DNA of 64,000 bases, taken from NCBI GenBank assembly GCA_032717465.1, contig CM064715.1:35255546-35319545 (forward strand), read 5' to 3'. Position numbers and translations under genes: made by a program. Under the pieces are notes generated by a model. The model saw nothing but the letters and a program-made list of their open reading frames with translations. It was not told the DNA's origin and searched no databases. Of this stretch, positions 51,774-63,352 are shown piece after piece (the first letter of the stretch is position 1; every line of letters starts with the position of its first letter). Source of the stretch: Coenobita brevimanus (lineage: Eukaryota; Arthropoda; Malacostraca; Decapoda; Coenobitidae).

Positions 51774-54700
51774 GTTTTATATTTATCTATATACCTAGGC
51801 TGCTTCCCCCAAGGAAAGGGAGGTAGCCGAGACAGCACAACACACTCCCAATTTACTCATCCACTCAAACACATTCATTCGCATCTTAGCCCCAAAGGGG
51901 AGAAGGGACAGATCCTCACTGCACCACACCACACAAGGGTCAACTGCACAGTGCAATCAGTGACATCCGCAGCAGGGTCCGACAGCAGGGTTGGTTTACC
52001 CCTGCCACATCATAATATACACATTCCCTTACCCACACCTGACCTGATCAGCTGATCAGACAAATGTGGGAGAATATCCCCTCAGGGCTGCATCATTCAC
52101 ATTTTCTCTCCATTCATTTCTATCACTCACAGCCACTCTTCCTTGCTCAACAGACATCCCTCTCACATCCAAGGCTCTCTTTACACTGTCCATCCATCCT
52201 ATTCATGGTCTTCCTCTCAGCTTTACACCTCTCACATCAGTCCTAGTTATCTTTTTCACCAATCGCTCATTATCCATTCTCTCGATATGTCCAAACCATC
52301 GCAACACCCTCTGCTCAACTCGATCAGCCATCTCCCGCACAACTCCAGTTCTCCTTCGCACTTCATCATTTCTCACTCAATGCATACACGTCACTCCACA
52401 CATACTCCTCAGACACCTCATTCCATTACATTCAAACTTTTCCTCTCTGTTACACCCATATTCCATATTTCAGCCCCATATAATGCAGTCGGTACCACAA
52501 CACCCTGATACAGCCTTCATTTTACATCCAGTCAAAGCGAACGACATCTAAACACTTTTTTCATTCCTCCCAGCACCTTTCCTACTTCATTCATTCTGAA
52601 CTTCACTTCTGCATCTATTCTTCCATTCACAGCAACATGTGACCCAAAATACTTAACCCGCCCCATCCCGACATTTTCTGGGCAGTGGTATGCCCCAGTC
52701 CCGACTTTTTTGGACCTTTTTTTTTTTTTTTTTACTCAAACATCCGCTTTTGGTGAGAAACATCGAAAATTCATAGGGAAATCGCTCACCTGAGGTTTAA
52801 AATACTCGATCCAGGTAGGAGTATGTCCTTACCTTACAGGGTTTTCTATCAGGCTGGCTGCAAAGAAAACGAGTTCAGTGGGAGGATAACTATTCTACAC
52901 CACTCATAAACGGTATTTATCTATTTATTTGGTACGAATTTATATGTAATACGAGAGTATATTGGTTTTCAAACGGTAATATAGGCATTATAAGCATTGT
53001 TTCACTCACTAAATCATCACCATTCCTGACCTTTTTTTGCCACATTACCTGATCATCATTTCTGACTGTAATGTTTGTCCTCCACATTGTCATCGATTGG
53101 GGAATCACTCTGGCCCTGAATTTCGTACCGTGGCATGACATGGCTTTTCTTGCCAGGTCACTGATAACAGGTGAATTGCTGAGAAAAGATCATGCAGGGG
53201 GGGGGGAGAAGGTCATGCTGGGTAAGGCATTGTCCCTACCTGGCATCTTGTAGAGGAAGGTGTCCCGTGTATACGTGCCAAAAATCACTCGCGAAAATTG
53301 AAAATTGTGCAAATTAGGGACCTTGCAATGTCCTTGTAATGTTGCCGCATTAATTTACGTCTCCAGGATATGAGTGCACATCATGTGAGGACGTGAATTC
53401 ACGTCTCTGGGACGCGGCGGGTTAAAACACTCTACCTCCTCAAGCAACTCACCGTTCAAAACTATATTCATCCTCCTACCATCTCCAACCACATATACTT
53501 CATCTCATTTACTTTCTATTTCCTCCTTTCACACACCCTTCCAAACTCATCTACCAACTGTCTCAATCTCTCCTCTGAATCAGCCACCAGTGTAGTATCA
53601 TCTGCAAACGGCAACTGATTCAGATTCCACTCTCTACCATCAACATTCACCAGACTCGGACCTGCACCTAACACTCCTGCATTCACCTCCCTTACAACAC
53701 CATCCATATAAATATTAAACAACGAAGGCTACATCACACATTCCAGCCACAGTCCCACTCTCACGGGAAACCAATCACTCACAGTATTTCCCATTCTTAC
53801 ACACGCTATACTATTTACTTAAAAACTTTTCACTCCTTTTAGTAACCTACCATCAAGTCCATACAATCTAAAAATAGTCCACAAAGCCTCCCTATCAATT
53901 CTATCATACGCTTTCTCTAAATCCATGAACGCCCAAAACACAGCCTTACCTTTTGCTAAATACTTTTCACACACCTGTCTCATAGCAAATACCTGATCCA
54001 CGCATCCCCTCCCTCTCCTAAAGCCACACTGCTCATCACCAATCACTCCCTCTGTACCCTCTCTCTCTTACTCAACACTTTACCATACACCTTACCTAAA
54101 ACACACGACAGACTTATACCCCTAAAGCTAGTACATTCATATTTATTACCCTTACCTTTATACAACGGGACCACACAAGCCCTTGCCCAGTCAATTGGCA
54201 TCATACCTTTCACAAAGCACACATTCGACAATCTTACGAACCAGTCAGTAATAGTCGCTCCACCACCTTTCAGGCATTCCACAGCACACCCATCCATACC
54301 TGCAGCTTTCCCTGTTTTCATCTCCTTTACTGCCTCCTGCACTTCCTCCTTCGTGATCAAAGGATCATTCAACTCTCCCGACACATTTATTCTTTGCACC
54401 CTTCCATCCGCCAAAATCTCAGCCTCCCTTTCCTCTTCTACATTTAACAATCTTTCAAAATACTCCGCCCATCTCTTCCTTACTGCATCCATCTCAATTA
54501 ACATCCTTACGTCCTCTGCTTTTACTTGCTCTTCCTTCCCAGACTCTTTCTCACGCATTTCACCTCCTTCCTAAACATTTTCTTATTCTGTTGAAAATTC
54601 TCAGTCAACCGCCTACCCCACCTCTCATCTGCTGCCACTTTAACATCACGCACAGCTCTTCTCGCCCTATTCCTCTTTTCCATATACCTCTCATATGACA

Positions 54701-55900
54701 CCTCATCCTTCCTCTGCAGCCACACTTCGCATGCACGTCTCTTCTCAGCCACAGCCATACTTACTCCTCGCACCACCATTCGCTTCCTCTCCTTACACCA
54801 TCACCCACTCGTCACATACCACACATCTCTTCTGCATGCCACACCACAGCGCTCTTAAACAACTACCATTCCTCCTCCACACTGCCATTTTCCTGATCTT
54901 TCACTGCATTCCACTCATCATTCAGTTTCTCCTGATACTCTATCATTCTCTTTTATCCAACTCACTTTCAAAACCTCCCCGCCACACCTAACTCTCCTAG
55001 CTCTCATCCACCTCTTACCTACTCTTAACTTTCCCTCCACCAGGTAGTGGTCAGACATACCTCCACCCTCCCCTCTCTAAACTCTCACATCCAACAATCT
55101 TCCTCTTACATTCCTGGACACAGCCACATAGTCCATCAATGCTCTATCAACATCCCTTCCACACTCCTGTCTCACGTATGTACTGTATACTCATAAATAT
55201 CTTTCTTCTCAAACAAGGTATTTCCAATCACCATCTCTCGCTCAATGCACATCCCTAGCATTCGTTCCCCATTTTCATTTCTTCCAGACACACCATGCAT
55301 ACCAACTACAAATTCAATTGCTACATTTCCCACTCTAGGATTCAGATTTCCCATGATTACCACATTCACATTCGCTCCAAAACTCTGCAGACACTCATCA
55401 ACATCATTCCAGAAAGACTCCCTCTCTTCTTCATCCCTTTCACTACCAGGCCCATATGAAATCACAAACACCCACAACTCACGTTCAAATTTCGCTTTCA
55501 CCCACATCAGTCACGATGACACTTCCTTCCATTCAATCACACACTGCTGTACTTCTGGACCCTCTAACAAGGCCACACCTTCTCTTACCCTTCCTCTATC
55601 AACACCTGACAATCTTCCATTCACACTTCCAAACTTAGACTCATCTTTCCCTTTCATCTTCGTTTCACTCAAAGCTAACACATCCAACTTTCTTCTCACA
55701 AATATTCTCCCAATCTCCTCCCTTTTAGCTTCAATCGTACTACATTCACGCACTTTTACAGACCCAGTCTTCAGGGTACGGGGATAACTCCATCCCCCAT
55801 CCCTGTATCTGGCCTGTTCCTTTTTAGGACCTAAAAAACAGAGGAGGAGGTCCCTGAGTCAGCTCCTTGGATGGTCCTCACTTGCTCTACCTACCTTCTT
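51774..55900 (-). mobile_element. RTE-like LINE (LR-c2), nearly full length, split by a TTAA element
   Basis: Minus strand 5' to 3': endonuclease (KLDVLALSETKMKGKDESKF near 55670; VFVISYGPGSERDEEERESF near 55460; MGNLNPRVGN near 55350, where the usual Asp of GDFN is lost; DIYEYT near 55190). Linker (KRWAEYFERLLNVEEE near 54470). RT (GKAAGMDGCAVECL, 54310; VVPLYKGKGNKYECTSFRGI, 54170; DEQCGFRRGRGCVDQVFAMR, 54030; AFMDLEKAYDRIDREALW, 53930; FADDTTLVADSEE, 53600). After the inserted element, the C-terminus (VLRWFGHIERMDNERL near 52290) and the 3' UTR, ending TATAGATA at about 51776. Several frame changes. Confidence 0.88.
52653..53425. mobile_element. piggyBac-like non-autonomous element inserted in LR-c2
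   Basis: TTAA at 52653-52656 and 53422-53425 flank a 765-bp insertion whose ends are CCCGCCCCATCCC and, inverted, CCCGCCGCGTCCC. Excising it restores the LINE frame exactly (coding TGT TTT AAG TAT TTT GGG on the minus strand). The interior has a T-run (about 52718) and no recognisable transposase. It shares TTAACCCGCC ends with the large element at 42499-51622. Confidence 0.85.
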
Positions 55901-55904
55901 CCAA

Positions 55905-56700
55905 ATCAATTTAAAATTGGTTTAGTTATTTTGTTCACACATAGATACATAGGTCGAAATTTGGCCTTGCCTTATGACCATGACCATTGACTGATTGTTC
56001 TCAAAAGGCAATCCCTTCTTTCTTGCCTGACCCTCAGTCCTCACACAAAGTTTAGTTCAATTCAGATCAAAACCGAGTTAACTCTGCACTGTGACTTTAT
56101 CTTTAGATCTTTTCTTGTGACTTTGACCTTTGACTGATAGCTGTCAAAATGGAATCCTTTCATTCTTGCCTCATCCTCAACCTTTCGACGAAGTTGGATC
56201 AAAATCAAGTAAAAATAATAATTTAAGTTGACTTTGCCCTGTGACCTTGACCTCTGACCTCTGACTGACCTTCAACCATTCCATCAGTTTCAGTATCAGA
56301 GAAGGATCGTTTGACCTATTTTGTTCACACATATCGACCGAACCTCGACCTTCCCCTGTGGCCTTGAACTTCTGATTGTTCAAAAAATTTGATCACATTC
56401 TTGACTTACTCTCAAGATTTCCCCCAAGTCTGGTCAAAGTTTTATCTAAACTGCTTAAGATCAAATGTGTTTAATTTTTTGTTAACACACAAACAGGCGG
56501 GAAGAATTTTGACTTTGCAGTGACCTTGACTTTTGACTGACTGCTTTCAAAATTTGATCTCTTCGTTTTTGCCATACCATAAACTCTGCCACCCTGTTTG
56601 ATCTAAATTGGATAAGAATTGTTTTAAATTGACCTTGCTAGGTGAAACTTTGATTTAGCTCCGTGACAATGACTTCTGACGTGTTATTCTAAATAAAAAA
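55905..56700. repeat. Diffuse tandem repeat A, longest block
   Basis: Four to five degenerate units of about 170-180 bp with TGACCTTGACTTTTGACTGA-like words, TTCTCAAAAGGCAATCC, AAGTTTAGTTCAATTCAGAT and ATTTTGTTCACACAT-like words. Confidence 0.75.
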
Positions 56701-56702
56701 AT

Positions 56703-56703
56703 C

Positions 56704-56777
<74 letters not shown>
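56703..56777. repeat. (CA)n microsatellite
   Basis: About 37 CA units, followed by ~300 bp (56780-57080) without recognisable features. Confidence 0.95.
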
Positions 56778-56781
<4 letters not shown>

Positions 56782-57079
56782 GTCACGCTTGCGCCTGGCA
56801 TAGCACATAATACCTGCCCTCCTTCCGCGAGTGAGTAAAATGAAGATGTAAATGAATAAGCGGTGGATCTTAACCCCCTGATCATGTGCTGGAGGAGTAG
56901 GGGTATGTTGGTCTGTGGTGGTGTTAGCCATAAATATAGTTCCTTGTTTCCAGAAGTGTTGGTCATACGAGAACTCCTGGGATATTGTTGTTTCTGCGAT
57001 TCAGAGTAAAAGTAGGTCCGAGGCATCTCTGGTCTATCATTGATTTCCTGTTCATTCCAGGAGTTTCTTTTCGTTCATC

Positions 57080-57340
57080 ACATGAATAAAATGAAAACAA
57101 TGAAAAGCATGATCAACCAATAAAAAACAGAAATAAATAAGTAGGAACAAGTTATTGCAAACCAAGGCGTGAGAACCAAAAAGTAATGTCAATGAAGAAA
57201 AAAGTACCACGAACATGTAGTTAAATGTCAGAGTGTGCGATGAGAGGAAAAAGAGCCAATGATCTTGAACCAAAAAAATAAAGAACCTAATCTAATACCC
57301 AAGGAGTAAGAACCAAAAACCAACGAGCCCTGAGTAAGCG
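57080..57340. repeat. Diffuse tandem repeat B
   Basis: Words such as GAGAACCAAAAAGTAATG, GATCTTGAACCAAAAAAATA and GTAAGAACCAAAAACCAACG. It continues at 58095 on the other side of LINE LR-a4. Confidence 0.6.
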
Positions 57341-57344
57341 TCAG

Positions 57345-58092
57345 TTAAGTGACGACGAAGGGAACTGCAAGGCTTGGTAAATAAATCTGGGAGAGTGTGT
57401 AAGAAACGGAATCTAAAGATGAGTGTAGGGAAGAGTAAAGCTATAGTCTTCGAGAGAAATGAACTCACTGACTGTACAGTGAGGTTGGATGATGAGGAAA
57501 TGGAAAATGTGAATGCATGTAAGTACTAGGGTAGAGTGGTGAGTAAGGATGGAAGTTTGGAGGATGAAGTGCTTGAAAGGAAGAAAGGTTGGTGGTTCTC
57601 TGAAAACAATGATAAAAAATAGGAAAGTGAACATGGAGGTAAAAAAAATGTTGCATGATACTATTGTGATACCAACTCTAACATACAGAAGTGAAGCTTG
57701 GACCTTGTTGGAAGGACACAAGTCAAGAGTGAGGGCAGTGGAAATGAGTTATTTGAGAGGAGCATGGAGAGACAGACAAATGAGGAAGTTATGGAGCGTT
57801 GTGGTGTGGATGTGGACGTGAGAGCAAACGTTAGGAGAAATACATTAAGATGGTTTGGCCAAGTGGAAAGGAAGGAGATTGAGCGACTAACGAGGAGAGT
57901 GCATGTGAGTGAGATGGACGAGGGGAGAGGGAGGGGAAGGCCGAGAATAAGATGGACTGATGGAGCGGAGAGGTATATGAGAGAGGAGGGTGTGAGGTAG
58001 GGGGAGGGCAGTGAACTGGCTGGGGACAGAGCGACCTAGAGGCGATTTGTTTGTAGTCAACCCCTTACGGGATGAAGACGTCTGGCAATAGA
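57345..58092 (+). mobile_element. 5'-truncated RTE-like LINE (LR-a4)
   Basis: It starts inside the RT catalytic region (GACGAAGGGAACTGCAAGGC corresponds to the DEGELQG codons after FADD in LR-a1). It continues through the C-terminal RAVEMSYLRGAWRDRQ, RRNTLRWFGQVERKEIERL and GRGRPRIRWTDGAERYM. The 3' UTR ends GGGATGAAGACGTCTGGC, as in LR-a2 and LR-a3, followed by AATAGATAGG rather than a TA tract. Frames change near 57530 and 57770. Confidence 0.9.
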
Positions 58093-58094
58093 TA

Positions 58095-58330
58095 GGTAGA
58101 AGAATCAAGGAGTGAAGATGCAAGAACCAGTGAATAAAAATTTGAGCCGAAAAAGGAACTGAAAGAACCAACGAGTATATAAAAAAAATACAGAAAACCA
58201 TAAACCAGAGAGTGAGAATAACCAACCAATTAGTGCAAATCAAGAGCCAAAGAAAGCCAAGAACCTAAAAGTAAGCACCAACACCTAGAGAGAACCAGTA
58301 ACTATTAAAGGGATATAAAAACTATAGCCT
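58095..58330. repeat. Diffuse tandem repeat B
   Basis: AAGAACCAGTGAATAAAAAT, AGAACCAACGAGT, CATAAACCAGAGAGTGAG and similar words. LR-a4 is inserted within this array. Confidence 0.6.
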
Positions 58331-58378
58331 ACGAATAAAATACAGTGACTGTGGAGAGAGAACCATGAAGCTGGCCAC

Positions 58379-58443
<65 letters not shown>
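58379..58443. repeat. (GA)n microsatellite
   Basis: About 32 GA units. Confidence 0.95.
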
Positions 58444-58445
<2 letters not shown>

Positions 58446-58639
58446 GATAAGTGAGTGAGGACCACAATGAAAACAGCGTGCCCCGAAGACGACCCTCTGG
58501 CCCCCGGTATAAAAACACGGGGCAGAGAGGCGGCCTTATCTCTCACCCACCATGTTTGTCAAAAAGGTCCACGTCCCTGATACTGACCCTCGTCCGCTCC
58601 CGCCCTCCCCGCCCAACCCCATTCTGACCTCCTCCTGTC

Positions 58640-59110
58640 CTTGCCGCTTTTCCATACTACTCTTGTCCCATTCTCAACACATCCCATTCTTATTTCCATC
58701 TATCCTTGTTCAACTCCATATTAAAGTCCTTATACGCTTTCCCACCACATAGTACAGTACAGTAACCTCATTCCATTCTTGCCCCACAATAAATTAACCT
58801 CATTCCAACCCACCCCACTCCGTACTAGCCCCTTCATCCCACCGTATTACCCCTTCTAACCCATATTATTAACCCCTTTAGCCCATCTCATACTAACCCC
58901 TCTACCCTATCTCATACTAGCCCATTCACTCCACCCAACTCCACGCAGTACTAACCCATCCACCCAGTCCCACACCATTCCGTACTAACCTATTCACCCC
59001 GTCCCATAATGACCTCTCCATCTCAGCCCATACTCACACTTCAATCCCATTTCATAAAAACTTCTCCACTCTATCCCATACTGCCTCTTTCACCTCACCC
59101 CATGCTGAAG
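58640..59110. repeat. Pyrimidine-rich ~30-bp minisatellite
   Basis: Degenerate units containing CCCATCTCATACTAACCCCT-like and CATTCCGTACTAACC words spaced about 28-32 bp. No gene. Confidence 0.7.
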
Positions 59111-59149
59111 GGTAGGAGGGGAGATAAAGAGGAAGGGAGGGCAAAGGTG

Positions 59150-59300
59150 ACGACTTACTATAGTGGCTCTGTCGGTTTAGTGCTGACCCCACATTTGAGG
59201 GAAACTCTGAGTGGTGATTTCGAGTCCCATCGATTGCCGCTGAGTTTGTGGGGTGGATGCTCACAAGAGAGCTCCTGTCAGTAACAATAAATAACCAAAC
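59150..59300 (+). repeat. Possible tRNA-derived SINE (S4)
   Basis: TGGCTCTGTCGGTTTAGTG is box-A-like and GATTTCGAGTCCC is box-B-like, about 40 bp apart. A short body follows. Single copy; weak. Confidence 0.35.
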
Positions 59301-59399
59301 CTACTGCATACCGCTGTGTACCTCAGCTGTCTTCTGCTTCACCGTCTGTGCCAAGTATCTGTCCCACCATCCTCCTAAACCCCTGTGACTTTACCTTAG

Positions 59400-60090
59400 G
59401 ACAAGGGACAAGGATGGTAAGGGAATGGGAGAGGGAGGGAGGGAGGGTATGAGTGCTGAGGGGAGGAGGGAAGGAAGGGAGGGAGGACTAGTCTATTGGA
59501 GGGAGTAGGCAGGGAAGAAAGAGAAGAGTGGTGAGGGGAAGGAAGGAGAGATAGGAAGGGAGATCGAGAGGGAGGACAAGGATATACGAGTTGGAAGGGC
59601 AAAGGGTGGGGAACAAGGTTGGTGTGGGTAGAGGGAGGGAGAGTTGGGAAAGGAGAAAGGAAGAGTAAGCATGGTCTAGAGGGGAGGTAGGAAGGATGGA
59701 GGGCTGAAGGGGTAAGGTAATAGAGGATGGAGGGAGACTAAGTTGGTGAGGGATGGGAGGATGGTGAGAATACAAGGGTGTAAAGATAATGAAGGAGGGA
59801 GGAAGTGTACAACGGTTAAGGGTTATGGGGAGGAAAGGATAGCTAGGGTGGTAAGAGGAGAGGGAGGGAGAGAAGGAAGGGTTGGTGAAAAAGGTGGGAT
59901 GGGGAGGAAAGGGCAAGGCTCGTGAGGGGATAGTAAGGGTGGTGAGAGGAAAGGAGGGAGGGAGGGAGAGGAATGATGCCGGAGGGATAGGAGATGAGAT
60001 AAGATAATGGGAAAGGAAGTGTAGGGAACGGTGGCCAGGGAGTGGACGAGCGGAGAATAGGACGGAAGTGCGGGGCGTGGCGAAAGGGTG
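59400..60090. repeat. Purine-rich asymmetric tract
   Basis: Plus strand dominated by G and A (GGGAGGGAGGGAGGG, GGAAGGAAGGGAGGGAGG), as in 30.5-35 kb. It generates Pro/Ser/Leu-rich minus-strand frames that are not genes. The following 60090-60400 has no recognisable feature. Confidence 0.85.
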
Positions 60091-60401
60091 CAGTTAGATA
60101 ACAGGCTATGCTCAGCACAATAGCATATGCACGTGCGCTCAATAATCCTTTTTCACGTAAGAGATTTCCAAGTAATTTTAAACGATTCCATCCATTCCAT
60201 TTTTTTCTTTTTTCATATAATATTAGAGGCTTGCTTACTAAGATCTCATTTGGTTTTTATAGCGCATAAAGACTGTAAAAGAACTATTGATCACAAATAA
60301 ACAGCTTTTTCTATCGTTATGTACTAAATTATTCACTCTTGACTCATACTTTAACGGTCGTACATTAGAGGCAGGACTATAGTATTCGGCGATCCACTTA
60401 C

Positions 60402-62780
60402 ACACTACACACCTCACACTGCCACACTGAACACCACCACACAATACACTTTCTTCCCACACACCTCCACAAAGTACACTGCCCACCACGTTAGTTATTT
60501 AATATATTACCACACCACACTCTGACGCACAGCACAGCATCACGCCTCACATTCCCAAACCACACACTGCCACGCTATGCACTTCAACACCATACACACT
60601 CCTGCAAGCCACAGTGCCACACCAAGTTCTGCCACATCACACATTGCCACTCTATTATACCACACACGACAACACCTCACATTATCATGCCTGACACTGA
60701 CGCACGACATGTTGCCACACAACACATTGCCACACAGCACACTGCTACACAACACACTGCAGCACCACACCGCAATATCACACATTGTTACACAGCACTC
60801 TGCCACACTGCTACATCAAGCACTGCCACACCAAATACTGCCACTCTACCAAACTCTCACACTAATAGTGCAACACAACACACCGCTACAGCACTCACTG
60901 CCCCCCCCCCCCTGTACCATATCACACACTGAGACATCACATACTGTAACACACATCACACTCACGACCACACACTGCCAAGCCATTATTGCCGCAACAA
61001 ACTCTGCCACACACCACATTGCCGAAGCACATAATGTAACACCTCACATTGCCAGAACACAAACTGCCACATAAAACACTGCCCAAACACACATAGCCTC
61101 ACCACGTATTGCCACACCATAAACTTTCACATATCACACTGCCTCACAACATACCGCTATACCAAGCACTGCCACAAAGCCCACTAATGAATTATGCAAC
61201 ACCACACCATATACCGTAACACCTGACACTACCACATCAAACACGGCCAAACCTGTCACATCAAATACTACCACACCACACACTACCAAACCTCAACGAC
61301 AACAAACATTGCCAAACCACAAGCCGATAAAATACAAGCTCCATGCACGCTGGCACACCACACAATGCCACACCATAGACAACATTACCACACACTGTTA
61401 CACCTTAGTCACACCACACATTACCATCCCTTATACTGTCACAACACAATCCAACATATTTCGCACTGCCAAATCACAGTACATACTGTCATACTACACA
61501 CTGTCATACCTCGCATTGCCGGACCAACCACCGTCATACATCAGACTGCCACACCACACACTGCCATGCTTCACAATGCCATAAAATAGTTATACCTTAT
61601 ACTGCTTCATAACGAAAGATCACAACAGACACGGTCATATTATGCACTGCCACCCATACAATACCCTGTATTTTAGAAACTCACACTCATTCACCACACA
61701 TTACTGCTCTACACATCACCATGCTACACCAAATTGTAAATTCACACACCGTCACACAATACACTGCCACACCACACACTGCTTCCCACGTTTGTCACGC
61801 TGGATATTGATATATCATACCACACATTGCCACACTGCTACACATCACTGCCACGCCAAACATCGCCAAAGCACATGTTGTCACTCCACCAAACTGCGTC
61901 ACCAAACACTGTAACACCAGACACTGCCACAGCGCATACTGTCACACCTTACAGCTCCATACCACATGCTCTGACATCGCACACTGTAATACATCACAAT
62001 ATCATAGCCTCATGGCCACATCAAAAGCAGGAAAACCACACACTAGCATCCCTTATACTGTCAAACCTCACAATGGCACTAATGTATATGCATTGCCACA
62101 AGGCACATTACCACACCGCACACCGCCACACCTCACGCTGTCATACTACACATTGACACATCAATACTGCCACAACATATTTTGCCAGGTCACACACTGC
62201 CACAATATAACACTGCCAAATCACACATTGATACATCACACAGTCACACCACACACAACGAAAACCATCACACATCACGCTGCCGAACCACAAAATGCAA
62301 CACCTGACACAACCAGAACACGAACTACTACATCACACAATGCCCAACTGCACACCGCCTAACAATATATTGCTACAACATAAACTGCCACATATCACAT
62401 GATCACAGCATATAACGCCACATCACACAATGCCACACCACACAAAACTGAAAGTGTAATATACATCACAGTGCCAAATATTGCTACATCTCACACTGTC
62501 ACACCAAACATTCCCACACCTAAGTTACATCCCACACTACCATAACACACACGCCAACCGTCAGTGAGAAAGCATATTGTCACAGAACACATTGCCCCAA
62601 TAAAAACTACTACTCTGCACACTGGCATACCACACACTAACACACCATACACCTCCACACCATAAAATGTCACACCTTAGTCACATCATACATTGTCAAG
62701 CCACAAGCTGCCACATCGCTAGTTTCCACAAAATAAATTCCCTCACCATATTCTGTCAAACCACACAATGCCAGAACACA
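60402..62780. repeat. 2.4-kb array of 15-bp units (CTGCCACACCACACA type)
   Basis: Roughly 150 degenerate units of 15 bp, clearest at 60705-60840 (TTGCCACACAACACA, TTGCCACACAGCACA, CTGCTACACAACACA). The 15-bp period keeps frames open, giving His/Thr-rich pentapeptide repeats (such as ATQHT), and purine-rich equivalents on the minus strand. No start context, conserved domain or codon signature suggests a real gene. Confidence 0.88.
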
Positions 62781-62785
62781 TTGCA

Positions 62786-63352
62786 AATTCTTCTCTGTAT
62801 CCTCCTACTTTCTCTATTCTCGTTTCAAAGCCAAAGGTGACTGTTTTGTATATGTACGCAACAACATATTATCTTGCTCTCGTGTTCATGATAAATCTTC
62901 TGAATTCTCTACCATCTGGCTTCGGCTATACTGTCAGTGTCTGACTAAATATATCTGTGCTGTTTACATATCCCCATATTCTACTGTCTATGAAAAATTC
63001 ATTGACTATTTTACTTCAAAAATGGAACATCCTATCAATAATCTCATTTCTCTGAAATCTCCATTCTAGGTGATTTCAATGTTCACCACCACCATTGGCT
63101 CTCATCTCCTTTCACTGATCCACATGGTGAACAAGCCTACATCTTTTCTATCCTTAATGATCTTGAGCACCTTGTACAGAACCCTACCCATGCCCCTGAC
63201 TGCCTTGGAGAGAGTTTCAACATAGCTGACCTCTTCCCCACAACTAATGCTTCTGTTTATGCTGTTAATCTTTTCTTTCCGTTGGGCTCCTCTAAGCACA
63301 ACCTTACCTTAACCTGTGCTGTCGCTCCAGTAAGGCATGTGGACTCTTTCAA
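62786..63352 (+). mobile_element. Jockey/I-like LINE fragment (LJ-1b), endonuclease part
   Basis: Closely parallels 19160-19738 of LJ-1a: TATCCTCCTACTTTCTCTAT at the start, ATTCTAGGTGATTTCAATGT near 63064 (GDFNV), ending near GCATGTGGACTCTTTCAAGA. Both ends are truncated, and it sits between the minisatellite and LJ-2b. Multiple frame changes. Confidence 0.85.

Noticed and set aside
52917..53253. Short frames on both strands inside the TTAA element as a piggyBac transposase
   Set aside because: Each is under 75 codons without the Asp motifs of piggyBac transposases; the element looks non-autonomous.
60577..61074. 165-codon His/Thr/Ala-rich frame and neighbours
   Set aside because: Explained by the 15-bp tandem repeat, which gives a five-residue period in every frame.
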